In this document: positions 25,426-33,446 of the stretch, piece after piece
Position numbering within the stretch: the stretch's first letter is position 1
How the letters are laid out: every line of letters begins with the position of its first letter
DNA from: JACVRW01 sp963825345
GTDB lineage: Bacteria > Actinomycetota > Thermoleophilia > Solirubrobacterales > Thermoleophilaceae
Direction: 5' to 3'
Assembly: GCA_963825345.1 (NCBI GenBank)
Contig: CAWGSQ010000012.1
Span: 186,001-250,000, forward strand
Length of the DNA stretch: 64,000 nucleotides
Translations under genes and position numbers: made by a program
The notes under the pieces: generated by a model
Database searches by the model: none
The model's input: only the letters and a program-made list of their open reading frames with translations
What the model was told of the DNA's origin: nothing

Positions 25426-25453
25426 TCCGCGCCGGCACTGCCTGAGGCGCGGA
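25426..25453. other. Strong hairpin between the 107-aa and 222-aa genes
   Basis: TCCGCGCC and GGCGCGGA form an 8-bp perfect stem with a 12-nt loop starting 3 bp after the stop. No T-tract follows, so it could be a terminator, attenuator or mRNA 3'-end stabiliser. Confidence 0.4.
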
Positions 25454-25479
25454 CGCTTCACGTCCAAGCCGGAGGATCC

Positions 25480-26148
25480 GTGCCCGTAATCCGAGCTGCG
25501 GCCGCCATGGCGCTGACGGCGCTGTGCGCGCTCGCACCCAACGCGGTCGCCCATGAGGGCAACCCGAACTACAACTCAGAGGTCCGAGCGATCGTGCCCG
25601 TCATCGATGGGCTCGACGCCGAGGTTCTCGGCGGCGACGACCGCATCGAGCTCCGGAACGGAAGTGACAGCGTCGTTGTGGTCGAGGGGTACCGCCATGA
25701 GCCGTACCTGCGCTTCCTGCCCGATGGCACCGTGCAGGTGAACCGGCGCTCGCCGGCCCTGTACCTGAACGAGGATCGCTTCGCCCAGGTGCGGGTCCCG
25801 CGCAGCGCCAATCCGGAGGCGAATCCCAGTTGGAAGCGTGTGGCGGAGAACGGGCGCTACGACTGGCACGACCACCGTATCCACTGGATGGCCAAGGCAG
25901 AGCCCGAGCAGGTCCGCAAGGACGAGTCGCGGCGTGTGAGGATCTTCGACTGGAAGCTGCCGGTGTCCGTTGCCGGACGGCCCGCGGCCATCGAGGGCAG
26001 CCTCACGTGGCTCGGGAAGGACGAGGGAGGATTTCCGCTGGCTGCCGCCATCTCACTCGCGGTGGCGGTCATCACCGGAGCGGCGCTGGTCGCCCTCGTC
26101 CGCCGTAGGCGCCGCACTGCCGACCACGAGCCGGACGAGGCCTGGTGA
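25480..26148 (+). CDS. Exported protein with C-terminal membrane anchor, copper-locus associated
   Basis: A 222-residue product from GTG 25480 with a GGAGG site just upstream. It has a signal peptide ending AVAHEG, an extracytoplasmic beta-rich domain of about 150 residues, one transmembrane helix near residues 187-207, and a short basic cytoplasmic tail. The sequence DWHDHRIHWMAK near residue 128 concentrates three histidines and could bind metal (inference). It overlaps the CopC-CopD gene by 4 nt (GTGA), so it is translationally coupled. Families like this sit beside copC/copD in other actinobacteria; function is unknown. Confidence 0.75.
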   Translation: MPVIRAAAAMALTALCALAPNAVAHEGNPNYNSEVRAIVPVIDGLDAEVLGGDDRIELRNGSDSVVVVEGYRHEPYLRFLPDGTVQVNRRSPALYLNEDRFAQVRVPRSANPEANPSWKRVAENGRYDWHDHRIHWMAKAEPEQVRKDESRRVRIFDWKLPVSVAGRPAAIEGSLTWLGKDEGGFPLAAAISLAVAVITGAALVALVRRRRRTADHEPDEAW

Positions 26149-27887
26149 CAAGGCGGGCACAGCTCGCGGCCGTCGTCTTCGCCAGCCTAGCCGCGCTCGC
26201 GCTGCCTGCGGCGGCGAGCGCGCATGCGGTGCTCGAAGACTCGCAGCCAAGCCGCGGCGACCAGGTCCCCCGTGCGCCTCAGCGCGTGGTGCTTCGCTTC
26301 GACGAGCCTGTGGAGGTGGCGTTCGGCTCGGTGCGGGTCTACGACGCCCACGGCAAGCGGGTTGACAACGGCTCGACTCAGCACCCCGGGGGTAGCGGGG
26401 ACTCGGTCGCGGTGGATCTGCGTTCCGGCCTCGGCGACGGTGTCTACACGGCCACCTATCGGGTCATCTCCGCCGATTCGCATCCGGTTACGGGCGGCTT
26501 CACATTCACGGTCGGAGCCGGCGGGGCCGCGCCGACGTCCAGCGTCGCCGATCTGATCGACGCCGGACGCGCCGGTCCCGTGACGGAGGCCGCCTTCGGT
26601 GCAGTTCGGGCGCTGTCCTACCTCGCGATCGCACTCGCTGCCGGAGGGCTCGTCTTCGTCGTCGCCGTCTGGCGGCCCGCGCTGAGTGACGTGGCGCGGG
26701 GAGGCGAGGCCTGGCACCTGGCAGGCGTCGCGTTTGCGGCACGCGCGCGGACCATCGGACTCGTCGCGGCCTCGGCCGGCGTGGTGTGCTCGGCGCTCGG
26801 GCTCTTCCTGCAGGGTGCGACAGCCGGCGCGACATCCGTATGGGGCGCCTTTGACCTGAACGTCCTGGGCGACGTGATCGGCACACGCTTCGGAACCGTC
26901 TGGAGCCTCCGGCTCGTCGCCTTCGCAGTTTTTGGCACTCTCATCGCGCTGCCGGGGCTCGACTCGGAGCCGCGGCTGCGGCCCGCTTCCCTGAGCGCGG
27001 CTGGCGCGCTCGCAGCCTTCCTCTGCCTCACGCCGGCGCTGGCCGGACACGCCTCCACGGTCGATCCACGCACCGTGCTCGTGCCCGCCAACTTCGTGCA
27101 CGTGAGCGCGATGTCTGTGTGGGTCGGCGGAGTGGCAACCCTCCTGGTGGCGCTGCCGGCGGCCACTCGGCGCCTCGATTCGCGAGAGCGGACTCCGCTG
27201 CTCGCGTACGCCGTGACCCGCTTCTCGAGCGTCGCCATTCTCGCCGTGGCGGCGCTCGTCGCGAGTGGCATCGCGCAGGCGATACCTGAGCTCGAATCGC
27301 TTTCGGACTTCACCGAGACCGCCTTCGGCCGCGCACTCCTCGCGAAGATCGTCCTTCTGCTCCTGCTGCTTGCGCTCGGCGCATGGAACAGGCAGCGCGC
27401 TCGCCCCCGTCTCGCCCGCCTCGCCGAGCGGCGGGAGCCACCCGGCAGGACCGGAGCCCTGCTGCGCAGGTCGCTGCGAGCCGAGACGCTCCTGATGGTG
27501 GCCGTGCTCGGCGTGGCCGCTGCACTTGTGTCGTACCCACCGCCGTCATCCGCGAGGGGTCCGTTTGCAGACACCCTCGACCTCGGACCCGCTCGCATGG
27601 AGCTGACGGTCGATCCGGCGCGTCCCGGCGCCAACGAGCTGCACATGTACCTCTTCCGCCGCAGCGACGGCACGCAGTACGACCGGGTGAAGGAGCTACG
27701 CGTGAGCGCCTCCCTGCCCGACAAGCGGATCGGTCCGCTCCACCTGCGGGCCGAGAAGGCCGGCCCGGGCCATTACGTGGTCCGGCGGGCGGGGATCGCC
27801 CCTGCTGGTGACTGGAGGCTCGAGGTCGATGCGCGGGTGAGCAAGTTCGACGCCTACCGCGAAGTGACCGAGGTGCCCATCAAATGA
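26145..27887 (+). CDS. CopC-CopD fusion copper-transport protein
   Basis: A 580-residue protein starting at GTG 26145. After the signal peptide the mature N-terminus begins HAVLEDSQPSRGD, where the first His is the CopC copper ligand. The CopC beta-barrel ends with SADSHPVTGGFTFTV, supplying the second His. A polytopic CopD domain of about eight helices follows (residues about 150-450), with conserved LCLTPALAGHAS and NFVHVSAMSVWVGG, both carrying His residues for metal passage. The last 110 residues form an extracytoplasmic beta domain resembling YtkA-like. The complex is expected to move copper from outside into the cell. Coupled to the upstream gene and to ycnI-like downstream. Confidence 0.9.
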   Translation: MTRRAQLAAVVFASLAALALPAAASAHAVLEDSQPSRGDQVPRAPQRVVLRFDEPVEVAFGSVRVYDAHGKRVDNGSTQHPGGSGDSVAVDLRSGLGDGVYTATYRVISADSHPVTGGFTFTVGAGGAAPTSSVADLIDAGRAGPVTEAAFGAVRALSYLAIALAAGGLVFVVAVWRPALSDVARGGEAWHLAGVAFAARARTIGLVAASAGVVCSALGLFLQGATAGATSVWGAFDLNVLGDVIGTRFGTVWSLRLVAFAVFGTLIALPGLDSEPRLRPASLSAAGALAAFLCLTPALAGHASTVDPRTVLVPANFVHVSAMSVWVGGVATLLVALPAATRRLDSRERTPLLAYAVTRFSSVAILAVAALVASGIAQAIPELESLSDFTETAFGRALLAKIVLLLLLLALGAWNRQRARPRLARLAERREPPGRTGALLRRSLRAETLLMVAVLGVAAALVSYPPPSSARGPFADTLDLGPARMELTVDPARPGANELHMYLFRRSDGTQYDRVKELRVSASLPDKRIGPLHLRAEKAGPGHYVVRRAGIAPAGDWRLEVDARVSKFDAYREVTEVPIK

Positions 27888-27907
27888 CCTACCAAGGAGG
27901 AACCCTG

Positions 27908-28555
27908 ATGAAGACGACGATCGCCGTTGCGGTGCTTGCCGCGACGCTTGTAGTGGCAGGTGCCGCATCCGCGCATGTGACGCTTCAGCCCTCGGAGGCG
28001 CCCGCCGGCGGCTTCACCCGGCTCGACGTGCGCGTACCAAACGAGAGAGATGACGCTGGCACGACAAAAATCGAGGTTCAGTTCCCCGCAGGGTTCGCCT
28101 TCGTGTCGACGGAGCCGGTGCCAGGCTGGACGGCGGTCGTGAAGATGCGCAAGGCGGCCAAGCCCATCGAGGCCGAGGGCGAAAAGTTGACCGAGGAGGT
28201 CGACACAATCACCTGGACTGGCGACGGCAAGATCGGCATCGTGAAGCCGGGCGAGTTCCAGGACTTCGGCCTCTCGGTCGGCACTCCGGACGCGCCGGGC
28301 ACGAAGCTCACGTTCAAGGCGATCCAGACCTACGCGGGCGGCGAGGTCGTGCGCTGGATCGGCCCGCCCGACTCCGAGGAGCCGGCGCCGCAGGTGGAGC
28401 TCACATCGACTGCAACCGCCGCGCAGCCCGGTGAGGCCGCAACTGAGTCAGAGGACGACGACGGCGCGCCGGTGTGGCTCGCGGTCGCTGCGCTGGCCCT
28501 GGGGGCACTCGGCCTGCTCGCGGGCACGGTCGCGATTGTGAGGGGTCGCCGCTAG
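27908..28555 (+). CDS. YcnI-like (DUF1775) exported copper-associated protein
   Basis: From ATG 27908 (AAGGAGG at 27894-27900) the product is 215 residues. The signal peptide ends AASAHV, leaving an N-terminal His that in YcnI proteins binds copper. The DUF1775 core follows (HVTLQPSEAPAGGFTRLDVRVPNER, VPGWTA, ITWTGDGKI), then an acidic linker and one C-terminal helix ending in a basic anchor. It probably chaperones copper for the preceding CopC-CopD protein. Its TAG overlaps the stop of the convergent response-regulator gene in CTAG. Confidence 0.88.
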   Translation: MKTTIAVAVLAATLVVAGAASAHVTLQPSEAPAGGFTRLDVRVPNERDDAGTTKIEVQFPAGFAFVSTEPVPGWTAVVKMRKAAKPIEAEGEKLTEEVDTITWTGDGKIGIVKPGEFQDFGLSVGTPDAPGTKLTFKAIQTYAGGEVVRWIGPPDSEEPAPQVELTSTATAAQPGEAATESEDDDGAPVWLAVAALALGALGLLAGTVAIVRGRR

Positions 28556-29403
28556 CCGCCGAGGACGCTGCCGACGACGGCGCGGGCCCTGCCATCGCGC
28601 GGCTCAGGGCCCGGCGGGAGCTCGTCGAGGGCCGGCGGAGCTGGCGGCGGCATGGCGGGCTCCTGGCCGAGGCTCGCCTCGAACGCGGCTGCCTCGTCGG
28701 GCCCGCCTGGGCGCTCTGGCTGGAAGCGATAGCCCACCCCGAAGTGCGTGTGGATGTAGCTCCAGTCGGGCGAGGCGGTCTCGAGCTTCAGGCGGAGCTT
28801 GCGCACGAACACGTCAACCGAGCGGTCGCCGTGCGCCATCGTGTAGCCCCACACCGCTTGGTAGATCTCCTCGCGCTGAAGCACCTTGCCCTGCGTCAGG
28901 GCGAGCAGCTCGAGCAGCTCGAACTCCCTGCGCGTGAGATCGATGCTGCGGCCGCCGACGAACGCCTGGAACTGGTCGGCGCGGATCTCGAGCTCGCCGG
29001 CCACGAGCGGACCCACGTCCGAGCGGTCCGCGGAGCGCTTGCGCCGGCGAACCACGGCCTCCACGCGCGCGAGGACCTCCTCGGGGTGACACGGCTTCGT
29101 GACCCAGTCGTCGGCGCCGGCGCGCAGGCCGCGCACGCGCTGGGACACGCTCGTCGGTCCGGTACAGACGATCACTCCCATGCCGGGCAGCGCCGCGGAC
29201 ACTCGCTCGAGGAACTCCCAGCCGCCGGGGCCGAGCAGCGCCAGATCGACGACCAGGGCGTTCACCCGCATCGCCACGAACTCGTCCACGGGTGGAGGCG
29301 ATTCGAGGCAGCGGTACTGCCAGCCGAGGTCGCCGGCGCGCTTCACCAGCACTCTCACGAACCCCGAGTCAGAGTCGAGGATCGCGATACGCAAATCCGC
29401 CAT
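28552..29403 (-). CDS. OmpR/PhoB-type response regulator
   Basis: A 283-residue two-domain regulator. The receiver (1-118) has the acidic pair in ILDSDS, the phospho-acceptor Asp in ALVVDLAL, Thr in VCTG and the Lys in WVTKP. The winged-helix domain (130-232) has LTRREFELLELLA, the recognition helix DRSVDVFVRKLRLKLE and YIHTHFGVGYRF. A Pro-rich tail of about 50 residues is unusual. No histidine kinase gene is in the window. The promoter region to its 5' side contains a Pho-box-like repeat shared with the divergent winged-helix gene, and pstS follows, so it is likely a phosphate regulator; this is inference. Confidence 0.88.
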   Translation of the reverse strand: MADLRIAILDSDSGFVRVLVKRAGDLGWQYRCLESPPPVDEFVAMRVNALVVDLALLGPGGWEFLERVSAALPGMGVIVCTGPTSVSQRVRGLRAGADDWVTKPCHPEEVLARVEAVVRRRKRSADRSDVGPLVAGELEIRADQFQAFVGGRSIDLTRREFELLELLALTQGKVLQREEIYQAVWGYTMAHGDRSVDVFVRKLRLKLETASPDWSYIHTHFGVGYRFQPERPGGPDEAAAFEASLGQEPAMPPPAPPALDELPPGPEPRDGRARAVVGSVLGG

Positions 29404-29443
29404 CTCCCTGGAGTCTAGGCGGGCAGCCCCCGGAGCGAGGTCG

Positions 29444-29461
29444 TTTCACAGCCTTTTCACA
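29444..29461. promoter_or_regulatory. Candidate Pho box (TTTCACA direct repeat) upstream of winged-helix gene
   Basis: TTTCACA at 29444-29450 and again at 29455-29461 are 11 bp apart, one helical turn, the spacing used by PhoB/PhoP-type tandem dimers. The site lies between the divergent response-regulator and winged-helix genes. The same pair recurs before pstS. Confidence 0.6.
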
Positions 29462-29517
29462 ACCGGGCAACGCCGGAATAACGGACTTTCCGCACTTAGG
29501 TGGCACAGTCGCCCACC

Positions 29518-29838
29518 ATGGTTGTTGGAGACCTCGAGATCCGTCCGGACGAGTACATCGCCTATGCCAGAGGCCGGCCGCTGAGGCTCACGGTGCGAGA
29601 GCTCAGCCTGCTCACCGCCCTCGCAGAGCGATGCGACCGAATCGTCAGCCGGGAAGAGCTCTACCGGGTGGTGTGGGAGGAGCCGTATTGCAAGTCGGAC
29701 CGTTCCGTGGATGTCTACGTGGCACGCCTGCGCCAGAAGCTGGAGGAGGCGAGCCCCGGCTGTGCGTACATCCACACGCACTTCGGTTTCGGGTACCGCC
29801 TTTCACACCCTTTTCACAAGGTGGCGACAGGTGGATAA
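29518..29838 (+). CDS. Stand-alone PhoB-type winged-helix DNA-binding protein
   Basis: ATG 29518 gives 106 residues; GTG 29500 would add six. The protein is only the trans_reg_C DNA-binding domain: MVVGDLEIRPDEY, RLTVRELSLLTALAERC, REELYRVVWEE, the recognition helix DRSVDVYVARLRQKLEE and YIHTHFGFGYRL. There is no receiver domain. It is closely similar to the C-terminal domain of the divergent response regulator, suggesting duplication. It may compete with or assist that regulator at the Pho boxes. Its last codons overlap the second Pho-box-like repeat. Confidence 0.82.
   Translation: MVVGDLEIRPDEYIAYARGRPLRLTVRELSLLTALAERCDRIVSREELYRVVWEEPYCKSDRSVDVYVARLRQKLEEASPGCAYIHTHFGFGYRLSHPFHKVATGG
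29801..29818 (+). promoter_or_regulatory. Candidate Pho box upstream of pstS, inside the winged-helix gene
   Basis: TTTCACA at 29801-29807 and 29812-29818, again 11 bp apart, 56 bp before the pstS start. It is encoded within the last codons of the winged-helix gene (LSHPFHK). Confidence 0.65.
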
Positions 29839-29873
29839 CAGACTGAGGTCCTGCCGGTGCGAGCGTGCGGGAC

Positions 29874-30821
29874 ATGAAGAAACTCATCACCATCGCCGCG
29901 TGCGGTGCCCTCGCCATGGGCGTCGCCGCCTGCGGTAACGACGACAACGAGAGCTCCGCCAGCTCTGGCTCGAGCGGCGGCGGCGACCTCTCCGGCAGCA
30001 TCAAGATCGACGGGTCGAGCACCGTCGCGCCGTTCGCGCAGGCTGCGCAGGAGGCCTTCCAGGCCGAGAACCCCGACGTGAAGATCACCGTCGGCACCTC
30101 CGGCACCGGCGGCGGCTTCGAGAAGTTCTGCGCGGGCGAGACCGACATCTCGGACGCCTCGCGGCCGATCAAGGCCGACGAGGAGGCCTCGGTCTGCAAG
30201 AAGGGCGGGATCGACTACACGGAGCTCCAGGTCGCGAACGACGGCATCGCGGTCGTCACGAACCCCGAGCTGAAGGTCGAGTGCCTCACCACCGATCAGC
30301 TGAAGAAGCTGTGGAACCAGGGCTCCAAGGTCAAGAACCTCAGCGAGATCGACCCGAAGCTGCCTGACGCCGAGCTCAGCCTGTTCGGGCCGGGCACCGA
30401 CTCCGGCACCTTCGACTTCTTCACCGACGTGATCAACGGTGAGGAGGGCGTCTCGCGCGAGGACTATCAGCCCTCCGAGGACGACAACATCCTGGTGCAG
30501 GGTGTCACCGGCGAGTCCGGCGGCTTCGGCTACTTCGGCCACTCCTACTACGAGCAGAACCAGGACAAGCTCAACCTGGTGAAGGTCGACGGCGGTGACG
30601 GCTGCATCGAGCCCACCACCGAGACGATCCAGAGCGGTGAGTACAAGCCGCTCTCGCGGCCGCTGTTCATGTATCCCAGCGCCAAGGCGCTGAAGCGGCC
30701 CGAGGTCAAGGCGTTCCTCGACTACATCGAGGCGAACCACGAGGCGATTGCAGAGGCCTCCCAGATCGTCCCTATGAGCGACGAGCAGGCCGACAAGTCG
30801 AAGGCAGCCCTCGGGAGCTAG
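29874..30821 (+). CDS. pstS: PstS phosphate-binding lipoprotein
   Basis: From ATG 29874 the product is 315 residues, a lipoprotein with lipobox VAAC (Cys20) and a Ser/Gly-rich linker. The PstS fold is marked by IDGSSTVAPFAQAAQEAF, GTSGTGGGFEKFCAGETDISDASRPI and FGPGTDSGTFDFFTD, the segments that hydrogen-bond phosphate. It delivers Pi to the PstCAB importer. The pstC ATG follows immediately after its TAG. A Pho-box-like repeat lies upstream. An in-frame GTG at 29865 is the alternative start. Confidence 0.95.
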   Translation: MKKLITIAACGALAMGVAACGNDDNESSASSGSSGGGDLSGSIKIDGSSTVAPFAQAAQEAFQAENPDVKITVGTSGTGGGFEKFCAGETDISDASRPIKADEEASVCKKGGIDYTELQVANDGIAVVTNPELKVECLTTDQLKKLWNQGSKVKNLSEIDPKLPDAELSLFGPGTDSGTFDFFTDVINGEEGVSREDYQPSEDDNILVQGVTGESGGFGYFGHSYYEQNQDKLNLVKVDGGDGCIEPTTETIQSGEYKPLSRPLFMYPSAKALKRPEVKAFLDYIEANHEAIAEASQIVPMSDEQADKSKAALGS

Positions 30822-31739
30822 ATGGAAGCAGCCAGCACAGCGCTCGCGGCAAGCCGCCCGCGGTACGGGGAGGGCCTCATCAAGGCCCTCCTCGTGCTAG
30901 CCGCGCTGATCTCGCTGCTCACCACAACCGGCATCGTCTACGCCCTGCTGCGGGAGACCATCGTCTTCTTCGGAGAGGTGGGCGTCGGCGACTTCCTGTT
31001 CGGGACGAAGTGGACGCCACTGTTCGGAGACGCCAGCTTCGGCGTGCTGCCGCTGGTGCTCGGGACCTTCGCCACCTCGCTGATCGCGATGATCGTCGCC
31101 GTCCCGCTCGGGCTCGGCGCGGCCATCTACCTGAGCGAGTACGCCCGTCCGCGGGTGCGAAAGACGATCAAGCCGGCGCTCGAGCTGCTGGCCGGCGTGC
31201 CCACGATCGTCTTCGGCTACTTCGCGCTGACCTTCTTCACGCCGGACGTCCTGCGCGGCTTCCTCAACATGGACGTGGCGATCTTCAACGCGCTCGCCGC
31301 CGGAATCATCATCGGCTTCCTGATCATCCCGATCGTGGCGTCCATCTCGGAGGACTCGATGCGCTCGGTGCCGCAGGCCCTGCGTGAGGGCGCCTTCGGC
31401 CTGGGAGCCTCGAAGTTCCAGGTGGCGCTGCGGGTCGTGTTCCCTGCGGCCCTGTCGGGGATCGTGGCCTCCATCGTGCTCGCGCTGTCGCGCGCGGTCG
31501 GCGAGACGATGGTCGTGCTGATCGCGGGTGGCCAGCAGCCACAGTGGGGCACCGATGTCGGCAAGCCGATGGAGACGCTCACCGCCTTCATCGGCGCCAC
31601 CGCCAAGGGCGACGCCGCCACGGGCTCCATCGCCTACAAGACGATCTTCGCCGTCGGCACGACGCTGTTCGTGCTCACGCTCGTGATGAACCTGATCTCG
31701 ATCCGGTTCGTGCGCAAGTACAGGCAGGTATACGAGTGA
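30822..31739 (+). CDS. pstC: Phosphate ABC transporter permease PstC
   Basis: A 305-residue inner-membrane permease with six helices. The binding-protein-dependent transport signature is near residues 185-205 (EGAFGLGASKFQVALRVVFPAALSG), which contacts PstB. It starts directly after pstS and overlaps pstA by GTGA. Forms the Pi channel with PstA. Confidence 0.95.
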   Translation: MEAASTALAASRPRYGEGLIKALLVLAALISLLTTTGIVYALLRETIVFFGEVGVGDFLFGTKWTPLFGDASFGVLPLVLGTFATSLIAMIVAVPLGLGAAIYLSEYARPRVRKTIKPALELLAGVPTIVFGYFALTFFTPDVLRGFLNMDVAIFNALAAGIIIGFLIIPIVASISEDSMRSVPQALREGAFGLGASKFQVALRVVFPAALSGIVASIVLALSRAVGETMVVLIAGGQQPQWGTDVGKPMETLTAFIGATAKGDAATGSIAYKTIFAVGTTLFVLTLVMNLISIRFVRKYRQVYE

Positions 31740-32602
31740 ACGCCTCGCGGTCTCGAATCGCGAAGGACCTGGCCTTCCGGCTGGCGCTGATGGCGTGCCT
31801 TGCGATCGCGATCGGCCTGCTGGTGGTGCTGCTCGTGGACGTGGCGCTCGACGGCGCCGGCACGCTCAGCTGGGACTTCGTCAACAACTTCACGTCGATC
31901 TCGGCCGACAAGGCCGGCATCCAGGCTGCGCTCTGGGGCACGATCTGGCTGATGGGCGTGTGCGCCTTCTTCATCGTGCCCGTCGGGGTCGCGACCGCCA
32001 TCTACCTGGAGGAGTACGGGGATCCCACCAAGTGGTGGAACCGCCTGATCGAGCTGAACATCCAGAACCTGGCCGCGGTGCCGTCGATCGTGTACGGCAT
32101 CCTCGGGCTCGCGTTCCTGGTCCGCGGACCGCTCCACCTCGGGAACGTCGTGCTGGCGGGCGGGCTCACGCTCGCGCTGCTGGTGCTGCCGATGGTGATC
32201 ATCGCGGGGCGCGAGGCGCTGCGCGCGGTGCCCTCGTCGATTCGCGAGGGGTCGATGGCGCTCGGCGCCACCCAGTGGCAGACGATCTGGCGCCAGGTTC
32301 TGCCGGCAGCCGTGCCGGGCATCGCCACGGGCGTGATCCTTGCGCTGTCGCGCGCGATCGGCGAGACCGCGCCGCTGATCGTGGTCGGGGCTGCCACGGT
32401 CGTCGCCTTCAACCCAACCGGGCTCGACTCGGACTTCACTGCGATGCCGATCCAGATCTTCGACTGGATCTCCCGCGCGTCCAACAACATCAACGACTAC
32501 AGGCCGCTCGCGGCAGCCGGAATTCTGCTGCTCATGATCCTGCTGCTCGCCATGAACAGCGTCGCGATCTGGCTGCGAAATCGATACGAGCAGAAGTGGT
32601 AG
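31736..32602 (+). CDS. pstA: Phosphate ABC transporter permease PstA
   Basis: GTG 31736 overlaps the pstC TGA, giving 288 residues. The frame stays open upstream inside pstC, but that extension is not PstA-like. Six helices are visible, with the EAA-type loop REGSMALGATQWQTIWRQVLPAAVPG and IARAIGETAP-like SRAIGETAPLIVVGA, characteristic of PstA. It pairs with PstC. Confidence 0.94.
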   Translation: MNASRSRIAKDLAFRLALMACLAIAIGLLVVLLVDVALDGAGTLSWDFVNNFTSISADKAGIQAALWGTIWLMGVCAFFIVPVGVATAIYLEEYGDPTKWWNRLIELNIQNLAAVPSIVYGILGLAFLVRGPLHLGNVVLAGGLTLALLVLPMVIIAGREALRAVPSSIREGSMALGATQWQTIWRQVLPAAVPGIATGVILALSRAIGETAPLIVVGAATVVAFNPTGLDSDFTAMPIQIFDWISRASNNINDYRPLAAAGILLLMILLLAMNSVAIWLRNRYEQKW

Positions 32603-32609
32603 GTGACGA

Positions 32610-33446
32610 ATGGCCATTCCGTTGACGACGATCAAGCCGACCGCAAAGGAGGCACCTTCGCGCGAGGAGGCGAAACCGCGGGAGGCGATCTTCCAGCTCG
32701 ACGACGTGACCGTCTCCTACGGCGACAAGGCGGCCGTCCGCGAGGTGACGTTCGACATCGCGAGGAACGAGATCACCGCGCTGATCGGCCCGTCGGGCTG
32801 CGGCAAGTCGACGCTAATCCGCTGCCTCAACCGGATGAACGACCTGATTCCCTCGGCAAGGGTCGAGGGGAAGGTGGCCTACCACGGGCAGGATCTCTAC
32901 GGCCCGGACGTGGACGCGGTGGAGGTGCGCAAGCGGATCGGGATGGTGTTCCAGAAGCCGAATCCGTTCCCGAAGTCGATCTACGACAACATCGCGTTCG
33001 GCCCGCGGGTACTCGGCGTTAAGGGCGACATGGACGAGATCGTGGAGCGGGCACTGCGCCACGCGGCGGTCTGGGACGAGGTCAAGGACCGGCTCAAGAC
33101 CAACGCCTTCGGCATGTCCGGAGGCCAGCAGCAGCGCCTCTGCATCGCGCGCTGCTTGGCGGTCGAGCCGGACGTGATCCTGATGGACGAGCCCTGCTCG
33201 GCGCTCGACCCGATCTCCACCGGGAAGATCGAGGACCTGATGATCGACCTCAAGCGGGAGTACTCGATCGTGATCGTGACGCACAACATGCAGCAGGCCG
33301 CACGTGTCTCTGACAGGACGGCGTTCTTCACGGTCACGCCGGAGAACCGGGTCGGCACGCTCGTCGAGTTCGACGACACCGAGACGGTGTTCACGAACCC
33401 CACCGACCCTCGCACGGAGGCCTACGTGACGGGGAAGGTGGGATGA
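32610..33446 (+). CDS. pstB: Phosphate ABC transporter ATPase PstB
   Basis: A 278-residue ATP-binding subunit. Walker A is GPSGCGKST, the PstB-typical LNRMNDLIPSARVEG follows, Q-loop VFQKPNPFPKSIYDN, ABC signature MSGGQQQR, Walker B VILMDEPCSALDPIST and switch His in VTHNMQQA. The N-terminal 30 residues are a Lys/Glu-rich extension. It overlaps phoU by ATGA. Confidence 0.96.
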   Translation: MAIPLTTIKPTAKEAPSREEAKPREAIFQLDDVTVSYGDKAAVREVTFDIARNEITALIGPSGCGKSTLIRCLNRMNDLIPSARVEGKVAYHGQDLYGPDVDAVEVRKRIGMVFQKPNPFPKSIYDNIAFGPRVLGVKGDMDEIVERALRHAAVWDEVKDRLKTNAFGMSGGQQQRLCIARCLAVEPDVILMDEPCSALDPISTGKIEDLMIDLKREYSIVIVTHNMQQAARVSDRTAFFTVTPENRVGTLVEFDDTETVFTNPTDPRTEAYVTGKVG

